Below are positions 25,470-39,382 of a stretch of 64,000 bases of DNA, one piece after another. How positions within the stretch are numbered: the first letter of the stretch is position 1; the number at the start of each line of letters is the position of its first letter. Source of the DNA: Rhyacichthys aspro (lineage: Eukaryota > Chordata > Actinopteri > Gobiiformes > Rhyacichthyidae); NCBI GenBank assembly GCA_036850595.1, contig CM072162.1, forward strand, positions 18,343,758 through 18,407,757, given 5' to 3'. The translations under genes were made by a program, and so were the position numbers. The notes beneath the pieces are model-generated. The model worked only from the letters and a program-made list of their open reading frames with translations, ran no database searches and was not told where the DNA came from.

Positions 25470-25553
<84 letters not shown>
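25470..25553. repeat. (ATT)n microsatellite, about 28 units
   Basis: 84 bp of uninterrupted ATT trinucleotides. It creates a spurious poly-leucine reading frame on the + strand that should not be annotated as a gene. Confidence 0.99.
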
Positions 25554-28500
25554 TCAGCCTTGATGAAAGAGCAGTGGTTGAAACACATTGTCTATATTTG
25601 CACTGTATTTTCAAAAAGCTGCAGGATCAAATCCTGTTTCTTCTGGATTCCCCATTTGCTGTAATTCTCAAAAAGCAACCAGCCTGACTCTGTTGCTCAT
25701 CTCTTGGACCCAATGAGGCACTCCTTCTTTATTGTTATGATTTTTTTAATTATTATTACAGCCTTTGTTTTGTACAAACACATACCAAATCTACACAAAC
25801 ATATGATTTAATCCAATGTGAGGATAAGGACTGTCGTCAAAGGTTTGTTGAAATCCTGTGAATCCTGTTGGAGGAAATGACAAAAAATAAACAAGACTAG
25901 ACCTGCATTTTCTCAGAAATGAGGTTAACAGAGAATCAGCGGCTACATGACAGGTTTATATGTTATGGAAATACACTCTTTACACAGCACTGATAAAAGC
26001 AGCAGAGCAGACTGTAAAAGGGCAATAAACCATTTGCTCTGCGCTTGAACAAAGAGCTGTGGGTGTGAGGAAATGCATTAATCAAACTACACAAGCTGCT
26101 GAACAAACTGTATTTTCACACACTTGAACTGTATAGTAACTGTAATGAGCTAAAAACAACAATTATAGTATTTTCTGTGGGAACTCTGCACAATAAGGTC
26201 TCAGATAGGATTATATACAGTCACGCTATCTCAAGGCGCCACTTTACAAAATCCATAATCATTAAATAAATAAGGCTAAAGATGACAGACAGACAAGGGG
26301 ACAAAGGCCTTTGAGGCTCCACTCAGGCTGCTCTCTCTCGACACTGGCTCTTAAACATGCTACACTCTGACACCACCCCATGTCCACCTACGATCTGTAC
26401 TATTGATCAAGACTGGGGTACTTTCACACAATCAATAGCCATCCCTTTTACTGCCCCCACTTTTTGCACCAACAGCACGTCCTCCTCACTAAAAATCGAT
26501 CATCTGAAGGAAGTAAGTGTCCTCGTCTCTGGTTATTGGGATTGGGAAGAGGGTTGGACATATAGACCAGGATAGGAGTGGTGAGGTAAGGTATACTGTT
26601 GAAAATTCAAAGTCATTGAAAAGAGGATGGCTTGAAATAGTTGCTTTTTTAGCTGTATTTAGGCGTCCTGGGCTGTTGAGCTGTGACAATGTGTTCATTG
26701 ACTTTAATGTATCGAAGAAATAAACAGAGAAAACAACTGCACAATGCTATAATGTCCTGAAAACTCTTTGGTTAAAAAAACAAAACACCCTCACATTTAG
26801 TATAAAATAAAGTCAAGATAAACATGCCATCATTATACCATAACTACTTTAAACATTTAACATTAAAACAACATAAAAACATGAAAAAGGCACTTAAGGA
26901 TAATAAAATATATAAAACAGGACAGACAGAGAATGTTAAAAGGCATTCCACATCGATATAGACACTAAAATATATTGTGACCTGGCTGATAGTTAATGGA
27001 TCAAAACTAGGCTTAGTGAGTAACAGATTAAATGTGATGGGTTACAGGGTCATGTAATCTGGATACAAAAATGATGTAACTGTTTCCCATTTCAGTACAG
27101 AAAAAATATGTTTTATGATTACAGAGCCCTTTAGTCAAACAGGGATTACTGAGCATGTGCTGTGTTTCTATGTTAGGTCACCAAAACATGTCATCTGTAG
27201 TTTTCTGCTTGTTTAATAACAAAACTGCTGCTTATATCTGGGTCAAACAGTCTATAATAAGTTCAGCTATATGAATCATTATATGAAATATAATGTTAAT
27301 TCTGATACAACACATAAGCAAGTACATGTGCAAAATGCAATGCAAGTAAACAACAGGAGTTTGACTAAAAGGTAATTATAGTAATTGTACTGGAATACTT
27401 GAAACCCCCAGTCAACCCTGTGAATTAAAACAGGACAATGGTCAGCCATAGACCTAAGCTCTAAAGGAACTGTTTCATATTCAGTACATTTCCAGAGAGC
27501 GATGTCTGTGGTCCATCTCTGATCCAGGCTCTACCTGGATCTGGCGTCCAGATGACCCTGCAGAACAGACTGACAGCTGTTTCTGAGCCTCCACAGTTGT
27601 TTCACAAAACAGGGGTTATTTTAGAGCTGTCTGGAGATCCTCAGCCCAGTGACGTAGAAAGGCCAAGGCAGGTATTTCAAAAGCCCACAGAGCAGCAGTT
27701 CATCTGGCCTTATCTGAAGACTGCAGCGTAAAGATCCTCGGAGTAGATTAGTGTGTTTACATTTGGTAGAGATTTTTATCCTGGCATTCCTTTAAAATCA
27801 GTCATGCTGAGCGAGCTGAGAGCAGATTCCTGCCTCGAGACAAAAATCTGTGTCCCTGCAGAGAGAGCTTTCTTATTAGGCTGCGTTCACACTGGCCTTA
27901 AAAGTGGCCCAGATGAGAGATGGTTTGTTCAAGTCAGTGTGAACAGGGCAAAGATCATGATTATTTCCCACTCAGATTTAGACAAAGGGTATTAATAAAA
28001 ACCTGTAAAAACACTGCTGTGTCTCAGCCTGTGTTCATATCTTACTTGCTTCAAGTTACCTCACAATAAAGTCTTGAAAACACCAGCTGGATATAATATT
28101 AGAATAGTTGGAGTAAAAAAATGTCACTTAAGGACTTTGAGACCAGTAATGCTTTATGCTCGCTTGCTTCATGATCTAAATCAGCTCACATTTGATCTCT
28201 CTATTTTGTGTAAGTAATGTGAACAATAAAGACCTGGTCCACTTCTTTCTGTGTGAATACTTTTTGGAGGGTTGGCTAACTTAAACCACAGGCCGACACA
28301 CACAAGGGCACGGCTTGGGCATATCTCAGTGTGTAGCCTCCAGACAAACAGCGCAGCTCACTGGGAGATCCACTGTGTGTTGTCATGGCAGTCCTCCAAA
28401 CACAGTAGGGATGTATTTAGGGGCTTTGTATTTCCTGTGTTTACCGAGCGTCTTGGGCCAGTCTTGCAGTGATGCCGCTCTCCACAAAGACCGCACTGAA

Positions 28501-28865
28501 GCTTTTTGGAGCAACAACTCTGGCCGAGAGGAGAAGCTAATCTGAGATGACAATACTGTGCGAAGACTGAGCTGTTATGTCACCATTCCATCGTATGGGC
28601 TTGAATGCTAATGACTGACATGATCTCCTTCTTACCCTTCCTCATCTTATCCAGCAAATTAGTAGGCAGCATTTGCCACATTCTTACGCTTAGGTTAGGA
28701 CATCTCTGTGAGCCTTAAGTGGATTTGTGAACCAGGAAACCAGTCTGTATTTATAGAAGGCTCTAAGGAAGTGTCAGAGGACTGTAATCTCACCCGTTTT
28801 AGATTGACATCAGCTAATATAGACAAATGAGATCTAGGTTGTGGCTCAAGTAAGTGGCTTTTGGA

Positions 28866-28985
28866 CAGAAGTGGGTACAGTCGTCAAAATAAGTACTCAA
28901 GTAAAAGTAAAGATTCATTAAAATAATACCACTTAAGTTGAAGAAGGACTACGAAGATACAAAGTGTTTATTTACTGTACCAATT
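28866..28985 (+). repeat. hAT-like teleost repeat, end fragment (+ orientation)
   Basis: It begins CAGAAGTGGGTACAGTCGTC and continues AAGTACTCAAGTAAAAGTAA, the hallmark head of a very common fish repeat ('CAGAGGTGGGTAGAGTA...ACTCAAGTAAAAGTA'). A second end fragment in the opposite orientation lies at 34935-35130. Related sequence may extend to about 29400 (AAAGTACTGAGTGAAAAGAC near 29360), but the far end is unclear. Confidence 0.5.
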
Positions 28986-31832
28986 ATTTGAGCAAAAAAA
29001 CATTACAAAAAATTTTGTTTTTCCATCCGGATTTCCTAAGCAGGTAACGTAACACATAGCTAATACACCAGAAAAAACAAATAAGAGAGCACATAAAAGA
29101 CAAAACAATAAAAAACAGGGTCAACTGTGCTCTTCGATTTGGTTTGATTGTATCCAATCCTTTTCAGTGGTGGTTGGTAAACAAACATAAGATCCAAACT
29201 TGAGAAAATTCATGCTTTAAGATAACATAACAATCATCCTGCCAACAATATTTAAACACAACCTTTGTTCTTTCTCAGAAATTTTGGAATAAGTAACATT
29301 TGTTCCTCCAAAATGGAGTCAAGTGAATGTGTTGTTCCTTAAAACAATATAAAGTAAAGAAAGTACTGAGTGAAAAGACTAGTCTGGAGTTACCTTTGAT
29401 TTATTATCAGACAAAAAGTTAAGCAAAATCTACAATTACTACCACTACGACATTACCATTACCTCAGGATCAAACCCCAGAGACCGACACAGTCCCATTG
29501 ATATGTATCTTTAATGGGAATTCTGAGTTTTTCTTTTATTTTGTTATTTTTCTTTATTTTCTTTTCGTTAATTGTCACAAGGCTCCCATAGTAGACAGTC
29601 TACCGTAAACTCTTAACGCACCATTAGGTACAAGAGAAGGGCAACAGGGGAATCATTGTCATCCATCACCTTTTGTAAACACCAGCTCAATTATGCAGCA
29701 ATGTGTCCCAGTGTTTAGCATAATGAAAGGCCAGGCCTGCTCCCCTGACGATGAGATCTTTCTAAAAACAGGAGTCAATATGCTGCTGTTTGAGGAAATA
29801 CACAGAGAAAAGATTTATGACTAAACCAAATCAACTATTTTTACCATTTAACCATTTTATAGAATCTCATGACTTCTGCTAATGTCATTACCTCAGGGCA
29901 GTCGTCTGATTCAATTAATTAGTTCTGCTAAGTAGGTTACATCATGTTTTCATTAGCATTTCTTTGTTTTTTTCTGTCTGTCTAAAGAATACACAACAAT
30001 TAGGTCTTTTTCTGCATTTTGCAATGAATGTGTGTAAAGGTAAGACTCAATTAGTGCTATTTAATACAGAGAATGTCAAATTGCTTTGTGCAATTTGAAA
30101 TTCTTTATGATCAGGACAGATTTTTTTGTCTAAGTAGTAAGTAAGTGTTCAGAAAGACATGGTATACACATTTTTAAATTGTATTTTTATTTCTCATCTT
30201 TAACAAACAATCACAACAGTTAACTTTGGTTTGGAAACACAAACCAAAAGGCAAAGAAAGTGGCTCTTTGGTGAATACAGAAGATACTTACTTGATAGAT
30301 GCTTTTTACAGAGGATTTTACCCATGTTCTTGGCAGCTCATAGTTCTCAAAATGTAAATGTAAAACCTTGTCCAATACACATAAAGGCCAAAAACATTGT
30401 TGCTGATGTGAACACTCACACTGCCGCTGCCATCTGGACAGAGGCACTGCTGTTCAACCCTTCTGTCTGTGCAAGTGTGTATTTTATTTGTCTTTGTTCT
30501 GTCCACATTTCAGTGCCATGTGATAGTGCTGTAAGCTCATTTAAAGTGTCACTAACCAATTTTCTTTTTGCCAATCCTGTCTCAGGCGCCACTCACCCCC
30601 AACAGCAGCCAAGGGCTCTTTCCTGCTTTTTGTTCAATAAAAACGGGGTTAAATTTTCCTCCACAAAATACGAATACATTACACTAAACTGAAGTTTAGC
30701 GCTTACTGTAAACTTTTACCTTCGACTTCCCAATATTCATCCCCATTTCACGTTGCCTCCTTTTTCACAGTTTTAATTTTTGTGCTGTTTCTCTGTAAAT
30801 ATATTCAGCCCTGAATATACACTTTCTCTGCTTTATCGGCAGCCATTACTTCCTTATTGACATTAGTGTCGACCAATGGGAACACTCATTTTTCCGTTGA
30901 TAGGAAAGCCTAGATAACATTGTATGGTCTGGTTTTTTGATTGATTTTGACAGATGATTGCTGTTTCAATGTACTGTTAGGTGATTAAAGGGTCCATTTT
31001 TTTCACATTCATAAAAAAATCACATTCTACCCGTTTGAATGTGGTTGTTTGTTTAGGTAGAAGCCAGAGCTTTGAGAGTTGAAAAAGAGTCAGCTGATCT
31101 GAGCTCATCAGCCAAGGCCTCACAGTGAATGTGACATTACAGCCCCCTGCTCAGTCCTGTTCTTCGTAAATGGACGGCTCCGTTTGTCTGATGAGGGACC
31201 TATTACTCCACTGAAGCCCAAGGCCTGTCGTTTCCACCGCGTTGTTCAGCCTCACTTACCACTTTACTGTTCAAAGGGCTCTGAAAGGCAGGCTCTGTGG
31301 GAACGGCCGAACTGACCATTACGACTAGAGCCTGGACTGGTGCGCTCACTGTAGATTCCCACCAGTCCGCACCAATACTCTGCTGAGATATACCAAAGCA
31401 GCAGCAGCAGTTACCCTAAAGGCGGGAGTATTGAGTGTTTGCCGAGGGGATTAAACTTTCTCAGCCTAAAGCCACGCCATGACACAACGGAGCGAGTTGA
31501 ATCCCTGATTTAACTCGACTGTGGTCAGGAGTGACGCACAGAAAGATGACAGCACCTAATTTCAACATAGGACTCATTTAAATAACGATAAACTCTGCAA
31601 ACTTTAATGAAATTACAATAAAACATGTAGCTTCTCTTAGCTGTGACATTTAAAGTTATCACCATCTTGAAATAATGCTAGAATGTTATTGAATGGCAGT
31701 GACACTAAATGGCTCCATTTACCTTTCCTCTTATGATTTTTATGTCCTAACAGGTTTCCTCCACTGAGATGAAAAATATCTATATTCCGGGCTACATCAA
31801 TATATTGTAATGGTTCCTTGAAATGAGTGACG

Positions 31833-32320
31833 ACTTACAATAATGACCTATGAAGCTAAGTCAAAATATTAATTACAAAGTCATTATTTTGAAAAATGAT
31901 GTCAGTTTATTTTACAATGACCCTCATTATTGAATATAAAACTGCCTTTCAAAGTCATAGGGTTATTCCTCTTGAAAGACTCATTACCTACAGAAGAAAC
32001 ATAACAGGACAAATCCAGGTTGATATTATCTGAATAGGCCTTTACATTTTACACAGGTCATGTAACTATTTATGTTTTTTCCGCAACTGTGAATAAAAAT
32101 ATAAGTCAAAATGTTAAGAAGGTTTATCACTAATCCATCAGCAATCTTTGCTTTACAATAATGACTTCTATACCTTATGTCCAATTACAAAGTTGTTTTT
32201 TATAATTGTATAATTGCCCTTTAAACACGTATAGACTATAGCATATCAAATCCTGGCTAATCTTCACCTTCTATTTTAATTTACACAGGTTATGTAAGTA
32301 CTTTTTGCAGAACACAATTA
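31833..32320. repeat. Diverged tandem duplication of a roughly 0.3-kb AT-rich block
   Basis: Two segments share an ordered series of words. TTACAATAATGAC is at 31835-31847 and 32153-32165. AATTACAAAGT follows in both copies, then CTGCCTTTCAAA versus TTGCCCTTTAAA, then TTTTACACAGGTCATGTAA versus TTTACACAGGTTATGTAA (ACACAGGT at 32051 and 32283). The offset falls from 318 to 232, so the second copy has net deletions. It is either an old local duplication or two copies of an unnamed repeat. Confidence 0.6.
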
Positions 32321-33996
32321 TAGTGGCTCATATCTCCCTGTTTTCTCTTTGTCTCCACCTTCACTATAAATACATTTAATTAAAATGAAAAGGACAAAAG
32401 TAAAATATGAAAAATACAGTTCTAAAAGCATACTTTCCAATGAGTAATTTGTCTCCTTGACCTGTGCATCCCAGTGGTGCACACCCATCTTGTTATTCCA
32501 CTAAAGTAATGACAGGTTGAGCAGTATCATCAGCCTCTGCCCATTTTCTAATGATGATGCTAAGATAAGAACTCCCAAATACAGGTTATCACCGTATAAT
32601 TAGATCAATTATGCTGTCAAAATGATGCACCAGGAGCAAATAGGTAACAGAATGTATTTCGTTGTACTGCAATGAAAATCCAGGGGCATGGCCCAGCACA
32701 CTTCACGCCCAGCTGAGACAGCGCCCTGAGCAGACTGTGGTAAAACGAGTTCCTCTTTGCACACAAACACGACTTGTCTGAAATGTGTTTTGGTGAGAGG
32801 CCTCTACCTCATGGTGTGAGCAGCCTTTTTCATCTAACACCCTTTCACCAAATGTCAACTGGCAAATAAGTTCAGGCCACTCTCAGAAAGGGCCTGATTA
32901 GTCAAGCAGTTTTCTTTATAAAGCAGGCAAGAAGGTGCTAAATGAAGGTAAATACAGAATTAAAGGCCTATAAACAGTTGCCACTCCTCATGATACTCAT
33001 CCTATAAAAGCTAAAAGGGCAGGGATGCAGTGGAAGTCACACAAACAAGCAAAGGGAAAAGCAGAAACAGTGATTCATCCTCCTTTAGGGCTTTATACCT
33101 TATTCAGATGTCAGGAGTATGATTGACAATGATTAATAACGATAACACCAGTAAAAACAGTAATACAAAGCACAAGTATTAGCAACTGACTAGAGTGTTT
33201 TAAATCCAAATATCAGAACATAATATGCTTCTTAACCCTGTCACATGCAATAGCGTCAGACATTTTGCTCCAGTTTGAGTTTTCTTGTTCTGCCTTTTTA
33301 GACTTAAGCTGTAATATATTCAAAAAGACAACAGGGTATTAACAACCATAATCCATTTACAAACTGAAAATTAATCTCTAAAGTGCCAGTTAAATCCTTA
33401 AGTGCATCTTTTGTCATGTTTGATTCGTTGCTAAATTTTAACATCCTCATATTCATGCAACAAAAACACAATTTAAACAAGTATACAGTTGAATGAAATG
33501 ACTGAACTGTGTTTTCATTGGTGTAAAGCCACCTGAAAAAAACACTCTATATTTGTCTGTCTTCAAGGTCTATAGCTCCCAATAGACATTTCATTACTTC
33601 CTTTTCTAAGTCAAATGCATCGCTGCTGGAGGAGTAGATAGAGCTTGTAAGTTCATCAATTAAATTGTTTGTTTTATTGAATTTTTAAAGTGAACTCATC
33701 TATTTTCAATGAGTTTCTTTATAGACAATTCCACCACCGAATGCCGTTAGAAACAACACACTGCATCTTTAAATTTAGACAAGAGCCAGCCAATTGTTTT
33801 CAGGAGTACACTAAGACTAAAAAGGTGACAGAATTGGAATCATTTGGAGCACTTTACAGCATCCCCTGATGGTAAGCCAATGACTGTAGAGTCCTAATGT
33901 CATACTCATATTTATAGCATGGCCATTCTATTGTTGCACTCATTCCATGATGTGATGGAGTTTAAAATTATGAGCCAGGTCATAAAAGATTTTGTC

Positions 33997-34365
33997 TAGG
34001 GCTGCACAATATTAGAAAAACATGTGATATGCTATAACTATGTTGAATATTGTGATTAATACATGGCCTGTGACATTTAAATGTAAGAGTTTAAATGATT
34101 TAGATAATATAAAGAAATTCAAGGCTCTGGACTAATTTTCACCAGTCAGTCACCAGCCAATGCAAAACCATGTCTAAACTAGGACTAAATTAGATCTAAA
34201 CCAGGATTTTTTTATTTGGACGCTCCATATTTTGACGGCTTTTTGAACGGTTATTTTGACAGGAAATGAAAATGGAAGACCATAACTTTACTGCGAAGAT
34301 AGTAGGTCTACTGCAATCAATAATATTGCAATAATGATAAATTTGTGATATATTGTGCAGCCCTA
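33997..34365. mobile_element. Non-autonomous hAT-type MITE with TIRs and 8-bp TSD
   Basis: A 369-bp element is bounded by perfect 16-bp inverted repeats, TAGGGCTGCACAATAT at 33997-34012 and its reverse complement at 34350-34365. The flanking octamers are ATTTTGTC (33989-33996) and ATATTGTC (34366-34373), which differ at one position and fit an 8-bp target-site duplication, as made by hAT transposases. The 'GGGCTGCACAATAT' terminus is known to me from abundant vertebrate elements. There is no transposase ORF, so it would have been mobilised in trans. Confidence 0.75.
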
Positions 34366-34934
34366 ATATTGTCCCTAAAAATGTTGAGTCAGTGATTGTG
34401 GCATTGCTTTTTTATTGACTTCAAGAGACTATCACTTAATAAATTGTGACAAATAAGCAGAGGAAATTTGCTACCATATCATCTGCAGTTCAAAAGGTCT
34501 TCATCTTTGAGATAAAGGCACAAAGTGGCCATTGATGAGTGGACAGCATTCCTTCGGTGGCATTTGAACTTTCTCTGCTGCAGGCCTTTCTCAACAGGGC
34601 TGTAGCAGTGTGGTCATCAACAATGAGTCGGGTGTGTGAGTGGTGTCTGCTGCTCCACGCTCCCCTGAGTCCTGTTTTGCCATCTGAACAGGCCTGAACG
34701 CCACACCCCATAATGCTCTCTCTGTGAAGCCAGTGACGCCAGCCAGAAACCTGAAAGAAAGATGTCCACAACGCTTGACTGCTAATGCATAATTCAGTCT
34801 AATAGAAACATCGATCATACGTGACAGCTAACTGAAAACATTAGGAGTTCCTGTTTTTGTCACATGAAAGATTAATTTAAAAGAAATGTTCACCAAACCA
34901 AACCCTAATACATAAATGGAGATGTTTGACTTGT

Positions 34935-35130
34935 TATTTTGTTACATAAGTCACTTTTGGAATACATAATATGTATCGAAAAATTTTTACATAGATGCAT
35001 TAGGCTAAATCTAAAACTTATTCAAGTAATCGGTTAAATGACAATACTTCTACTGCATTTAAGTCATCTCTGTTTTACAGTAGCAGTACTTTCACTTACT
35101 CACAGTTTCTGACTACTCTACCCACCTCTG
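34935..35130 (-). repeat. hAT-like teleost repeat, end fragment (minus orientation)
   Basis: Read on the minus strand from 35130 it begins CAGAGGTGGGTAGAGTAGTC, followed by GTGAGTAAGTGAAAGTACTG, the same head as the fragment at 28866. The inner limit is not defined, and no partner terminus or target-site duplication could be paired. Confidence 0.5.
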
Positions 35131-35536
35131 TCTCTGGTAATGAGTAATAAGTAATTACATTTCTCTTTCCTGCCTCGTCCCACTCCACTCCCAATTCCTG
35201 ACAAGGAATGATCCAATTATCTCTGCTCACATGTTTGAAGAGGACAGAGCCAGTCACTGGGTTCAACCCCACAGGTGTCCAGAGTACAAGCCCAGAAACA
35301 TCAAAAGACATTTTTATGATCCTTTTATGGTCTACTAGTTTCACCCATTCTTCTTCAAGGATGTCTAACCCATTGTTTAACCAAGCTTTCTTCAAGTTGG
35401 ACAACAGAGATACAATGTGTGATATAAAATGATGATGTTTGATGTTAACTTTGCTTTTCTTTACAGAAATATAGAATATTTTCACATAACGGTCTAAAAG
35501 ATAAATTAAGGAAAACCTCTGAAACCAACACATCAT
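35096..35536 (-). other. Unrecognised open reading frame
   Basis: A 146-codon minus-strand frame whose middle looks protein-like: KKAWLNNGLDILEEEWVKLV, MSFDVSGLVLWTPVGLNP and SRDNWIIPCQELGVEWDEAG. The C-terminal codons run into the repeat head at 35130, so any true coding part would be 35131-35536. No domain, splice signal or related copy is recognised. A decayed pseudogene or transposon-derived fragment is as likely as chance. Confidence 0.2.
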
Positions 35537-38500
35537 TTCTTGGTGGCTGTTAATGTCATTGCATATAATTCATTGACATCGTTTTCAGACTCATCAAAGC
35601 ATTCGGTGACCCCTTGTGCCCTGAGGTCAGGGGTCATGCTCGTAGAGACCACTCCTACTTTTTTCTGTTCGTTGGTCTGCCATAAGATGGAAGATATCCA
35701 AACAATATTGAAATAATGCAGTTAATTATACAATTAAAGCTTCAAGACAAAAGGGAGTAATTTTACACTGCATTTACTATGAGTGAATCTCAAACTGTTG
35801 CTGGCATTTATTTGATTTGTCTTCTCCCCAGTGTTATCAAGAAAATCTGGTTGATCTAACATGTGAATTGTATTGAAAAGTAATATTTTGCATAGCTCTA
35901 TATGGAAATATTATCAAGAAGCAACAATATGTGTTTAACTGTGAAGGTCTGAAGAAAAATAAATGTAAGATTCTCTTTAGCCACTGTTTTCTTGCGTGAT
36001 TAATGCGCATGGCTTTGTGGACAGTTTGCGTGCTACAGTTTTTAACATTAAGTTGTGGAGACATGACAACATAAAGTCTTTTCAGCAGCTCTTATACTCC
36101 AGTGTTATAGTTAAAGGTATAATTTTCTTGTTTTCCTTCCCCCAGCCCCAGGTGCCGTCACTGATTGGTCTCTCCTCTGCTTGGCCGACACTGTACTAAT
36201 TACTGGACTAATGAGTTTGGCTGGAACCAGCGAGCTGCAGACTCTCTTCATGGCATATGGTTGTACATCCGTTCTTACAGACAGTAATGAATAGCTACTT
36301 TAACTGGCCAACCGAGCCAAGCGCCAGAAACACAATGCACATCCGATTCTTTATAGCATCTCATTTGTGTCTGTGGTGCAGGAGGATGTGCTGCTCGGGC
36401 TGCGGTCAGTGCGGGGAGACCATACCCTCCTCCTCCTGCTGCTGCTGTGTCCACTGCTGGAGCTATGTTCCTGGAAGACCACAGAGGAGTAATCAATGAG
36501 TCATGTGTGCTGATTACAACGAACTCCCTATGGGGCATCTTCAAAGGGCCCCAGAGAAGATGGAGAGAGGAGCATCATTGCCCTCCATGGGGTAATTACA
36601 TGTTGGGGGCTCCATGCTCCTTTTCTGTGGAGACTGGGGCTTAAAGACAGAGCCAGTTAACAATTCAGACAGTCCTGTTAACGCAGCGGGAGGCTCCCAC
36701 AAGTGCTGATCACTGGCTGGTGGTGCATGCCCTACACATAATACAAATCCAACTACATGTGTCCAGGGTAAATGCTGTTTCTCACCGATTTAAAGCCTCG
36801 TTTTTTTCTGCTGTAGTAAATTAGCTGCCTTTTTGGACATATAAAGCTCTACACAGTCCCAAAACTGAAACCCAGTGGAGTATTTTTGCACTAAAGATAT
36901 GAATCCTTCAGCCTTAGAAATGGATCAATGCAGTTGCCCCAGGAAATGCAGGATTTAGTGAGGTCACAGATTACTTGAGTTGTAAAATTATTGGTCCATG
37001 TTTGAAGCTGCTCGGTCAAAAAGGAAAACAAGACAAGAAGAAGTGGGATCAGTAGAATAAGATCCTGCTGACGAGTTAAAAGGCAATGTATACTGTGGCC
37101 AACCTAAAACAATATTATGATGAAAACACAATGAATAACCTTTAACCAATATTTCAGAGACTATTCACAAAACTACTTCTGTCTTTTCTGTTAATTGACT
37201 AGTGTTTGGTGGCATCTGGCCAAAAGATTGCAATCCCACACCTCACATCCCTCTGTTTTGCAGCCTGTGAGTGACAACAGTAGGCCTACAGAGACCTGCT
37301 GTTGTCTATGAACAAACCAAGTGTCCCAAGCCTTCATGCCAGATGTGTTCAAAACCAAAAATGAATGCACTTCTTATGCAGTAGTGCTCTGTTTGTCTGC
37401 TCTGGACAGTTGTAGTAACAGCAACAGGAACTAATGACTCTTTCTACTGGGAGATATGGAGCTTTAATGTCTATTTTTCCAAAGATAGACAATTGAAAGT
37501 GTTATTTTGTGATTGGACATGCTGGAGATTTGCCATGGTTGAGGTTCAAGAGAGGAGATGGTTTAGTGCTCTCTTAAATTCAAGCTAAATTCTCATTTAT
37601 CTAGCTTTCTAGCTTTAATCTGTCTTACTTTGTTATGATTATGATGATTTATGTACCCACAAAACCATTACCCATTTGAACTGACTAACACAAAAAATGA
37701 ATAATTGCAAAAACAAGAAACTCCAGAGAAAAACAGGGGTGTTTTTTTTAGGTTTGTTGCAGCTGAGTACACGCCTTTCTATCCCAGGAAAACAAGTTGA
37801 GCATTGGAGTGTTTATGAGTTCAAAGGGCCATAAAACTAAACAAACACTCTTAAAGCACTGTCTGGCTACCTTCAGGCCTGTTGGTTTTCACCGATGCTT
37901 CCACCTATGGCTCGTCACATGACATGCACAAAAACAAGACCTAATCACTTCAGGCTCATCTTTGACTTTATACAGTTAAATTACAAACCACAAATTGGTT
38001 TTCATTCATTACCTAAGCTCCAGGTTTTAACACAGAGTCAGCAGTAGCCCCTCAAACTGCAAGCATGGCTGTACTGTAAATTGTACCTGTTTTTCTTTCA
38101 TTATTTAGTAAAGACACTGCAACGTTGTCATCATCTATTGTTACCTGAGTTCAGTTTAGTGTTTTCTGTTTTGTTTATGTGAAATTGGTGTTAACTTGTG
38201 CTTGCAATGATGAGTGCTGGGAGAGTTTCCAGGGGCCCAGAGACTGTGTGGCTGCTGGTGTCTCCGAGTTAAGCCTGCACTAAGCCCTGTCTGCACAGAA
38301 GCATACAAAGGTGATCAGAGACAAAACAGTCATTAGTGTCCTGAAATGAGGCAGAATAAGACTGTCTTCATTGTGTTGTTACTTTGATCTGAATGCACAC
38401 TGACCCATGTGGATTGTGTCGCCATGGGAACAAAACTTCTTATGGCTAGAGCCCACTTTTTTAACACTTAGCTTTAGGTTAATAGCTAGAATTAGTGAAG

Positions 38501-39382
38501 AGCAGACTGTGTTTGTGTTACATGTAAGAAACCGAGAACCTAAAGAGAGCTATTTTTACTTTCAGGTCTTGTGCTCATCTCCCATTTTGGTGCAAAACAA
38601 CTAAACAGGCTACAATATAGCTTCTCAGTCAAGGGAAAGCACATGCAGGTACTAAAATTGACATAAATCATTGACATAAATCATCTATCAATCATAAACT
38701 ACATAAGCAAAATAAGCACATTTTATTCTCATTAATAACTAAAATAAGATTAAAGGTGAGTGGAGTACAACCGATACAGTACCTAAACTCAGTGTTATGG
38801 AATTTGCAGATTTTGAAGAAATTATACCAAATACATTGCATTTCACCTTTTAAAAACAAAAGGAAATATCTACATTAGTAAACACTCAATTCACTCATGT
38901 AGTTTTGCCTGTTTTGTCTATATTAATGTTAAATCCATTAGACAGTGAACTTAATTGATGCTTGGTTAACAAAGACAATGTCACCTTGAAGCCCACATAA
39001 GACATTAAAATATAATGGGTGATGGCGTAGGTTAAAATTAACATCTTTTAGTCACACCAAGTTGGAAGAACATAAGCCAATAAAAATAATGAACAGTGCA
39101 AATTTTCCACTTATGAAAATATGTGAACAACTGCAGAATTCAAACAGTCAATTAGCAAACTACAAACTCATTATGCACTACTGCCCTCTTGTGGAGACAA
39201 CTTTACCCAACACTCTTTTACTGCAACGCTTTACTGCAGTCACGTGACTGGGGAACTTTTTTTCTATGAATATGCACAAATCTAGTCTACTGGAGCATCC
39301 GTGCTCATCAGTCACTGGAAATGTTCACTAAATTCAAAGATGACTGCACAGGTTCTGGGGCTATCGTAAAAAACACTTCTTT

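Noticed and set aside
25336..25563. 75-codon frame with a long poly-leucine run
   Set aside because: Pure translation of the (ATT)n/(TTA)n microsatellite; no gene.
30231..30692. 153-codon + strand frame
   Set aside because: No ATG at the indicated start, no domain, low-complexity flanks and no splice partners; probably chance in AT-rich DNA.
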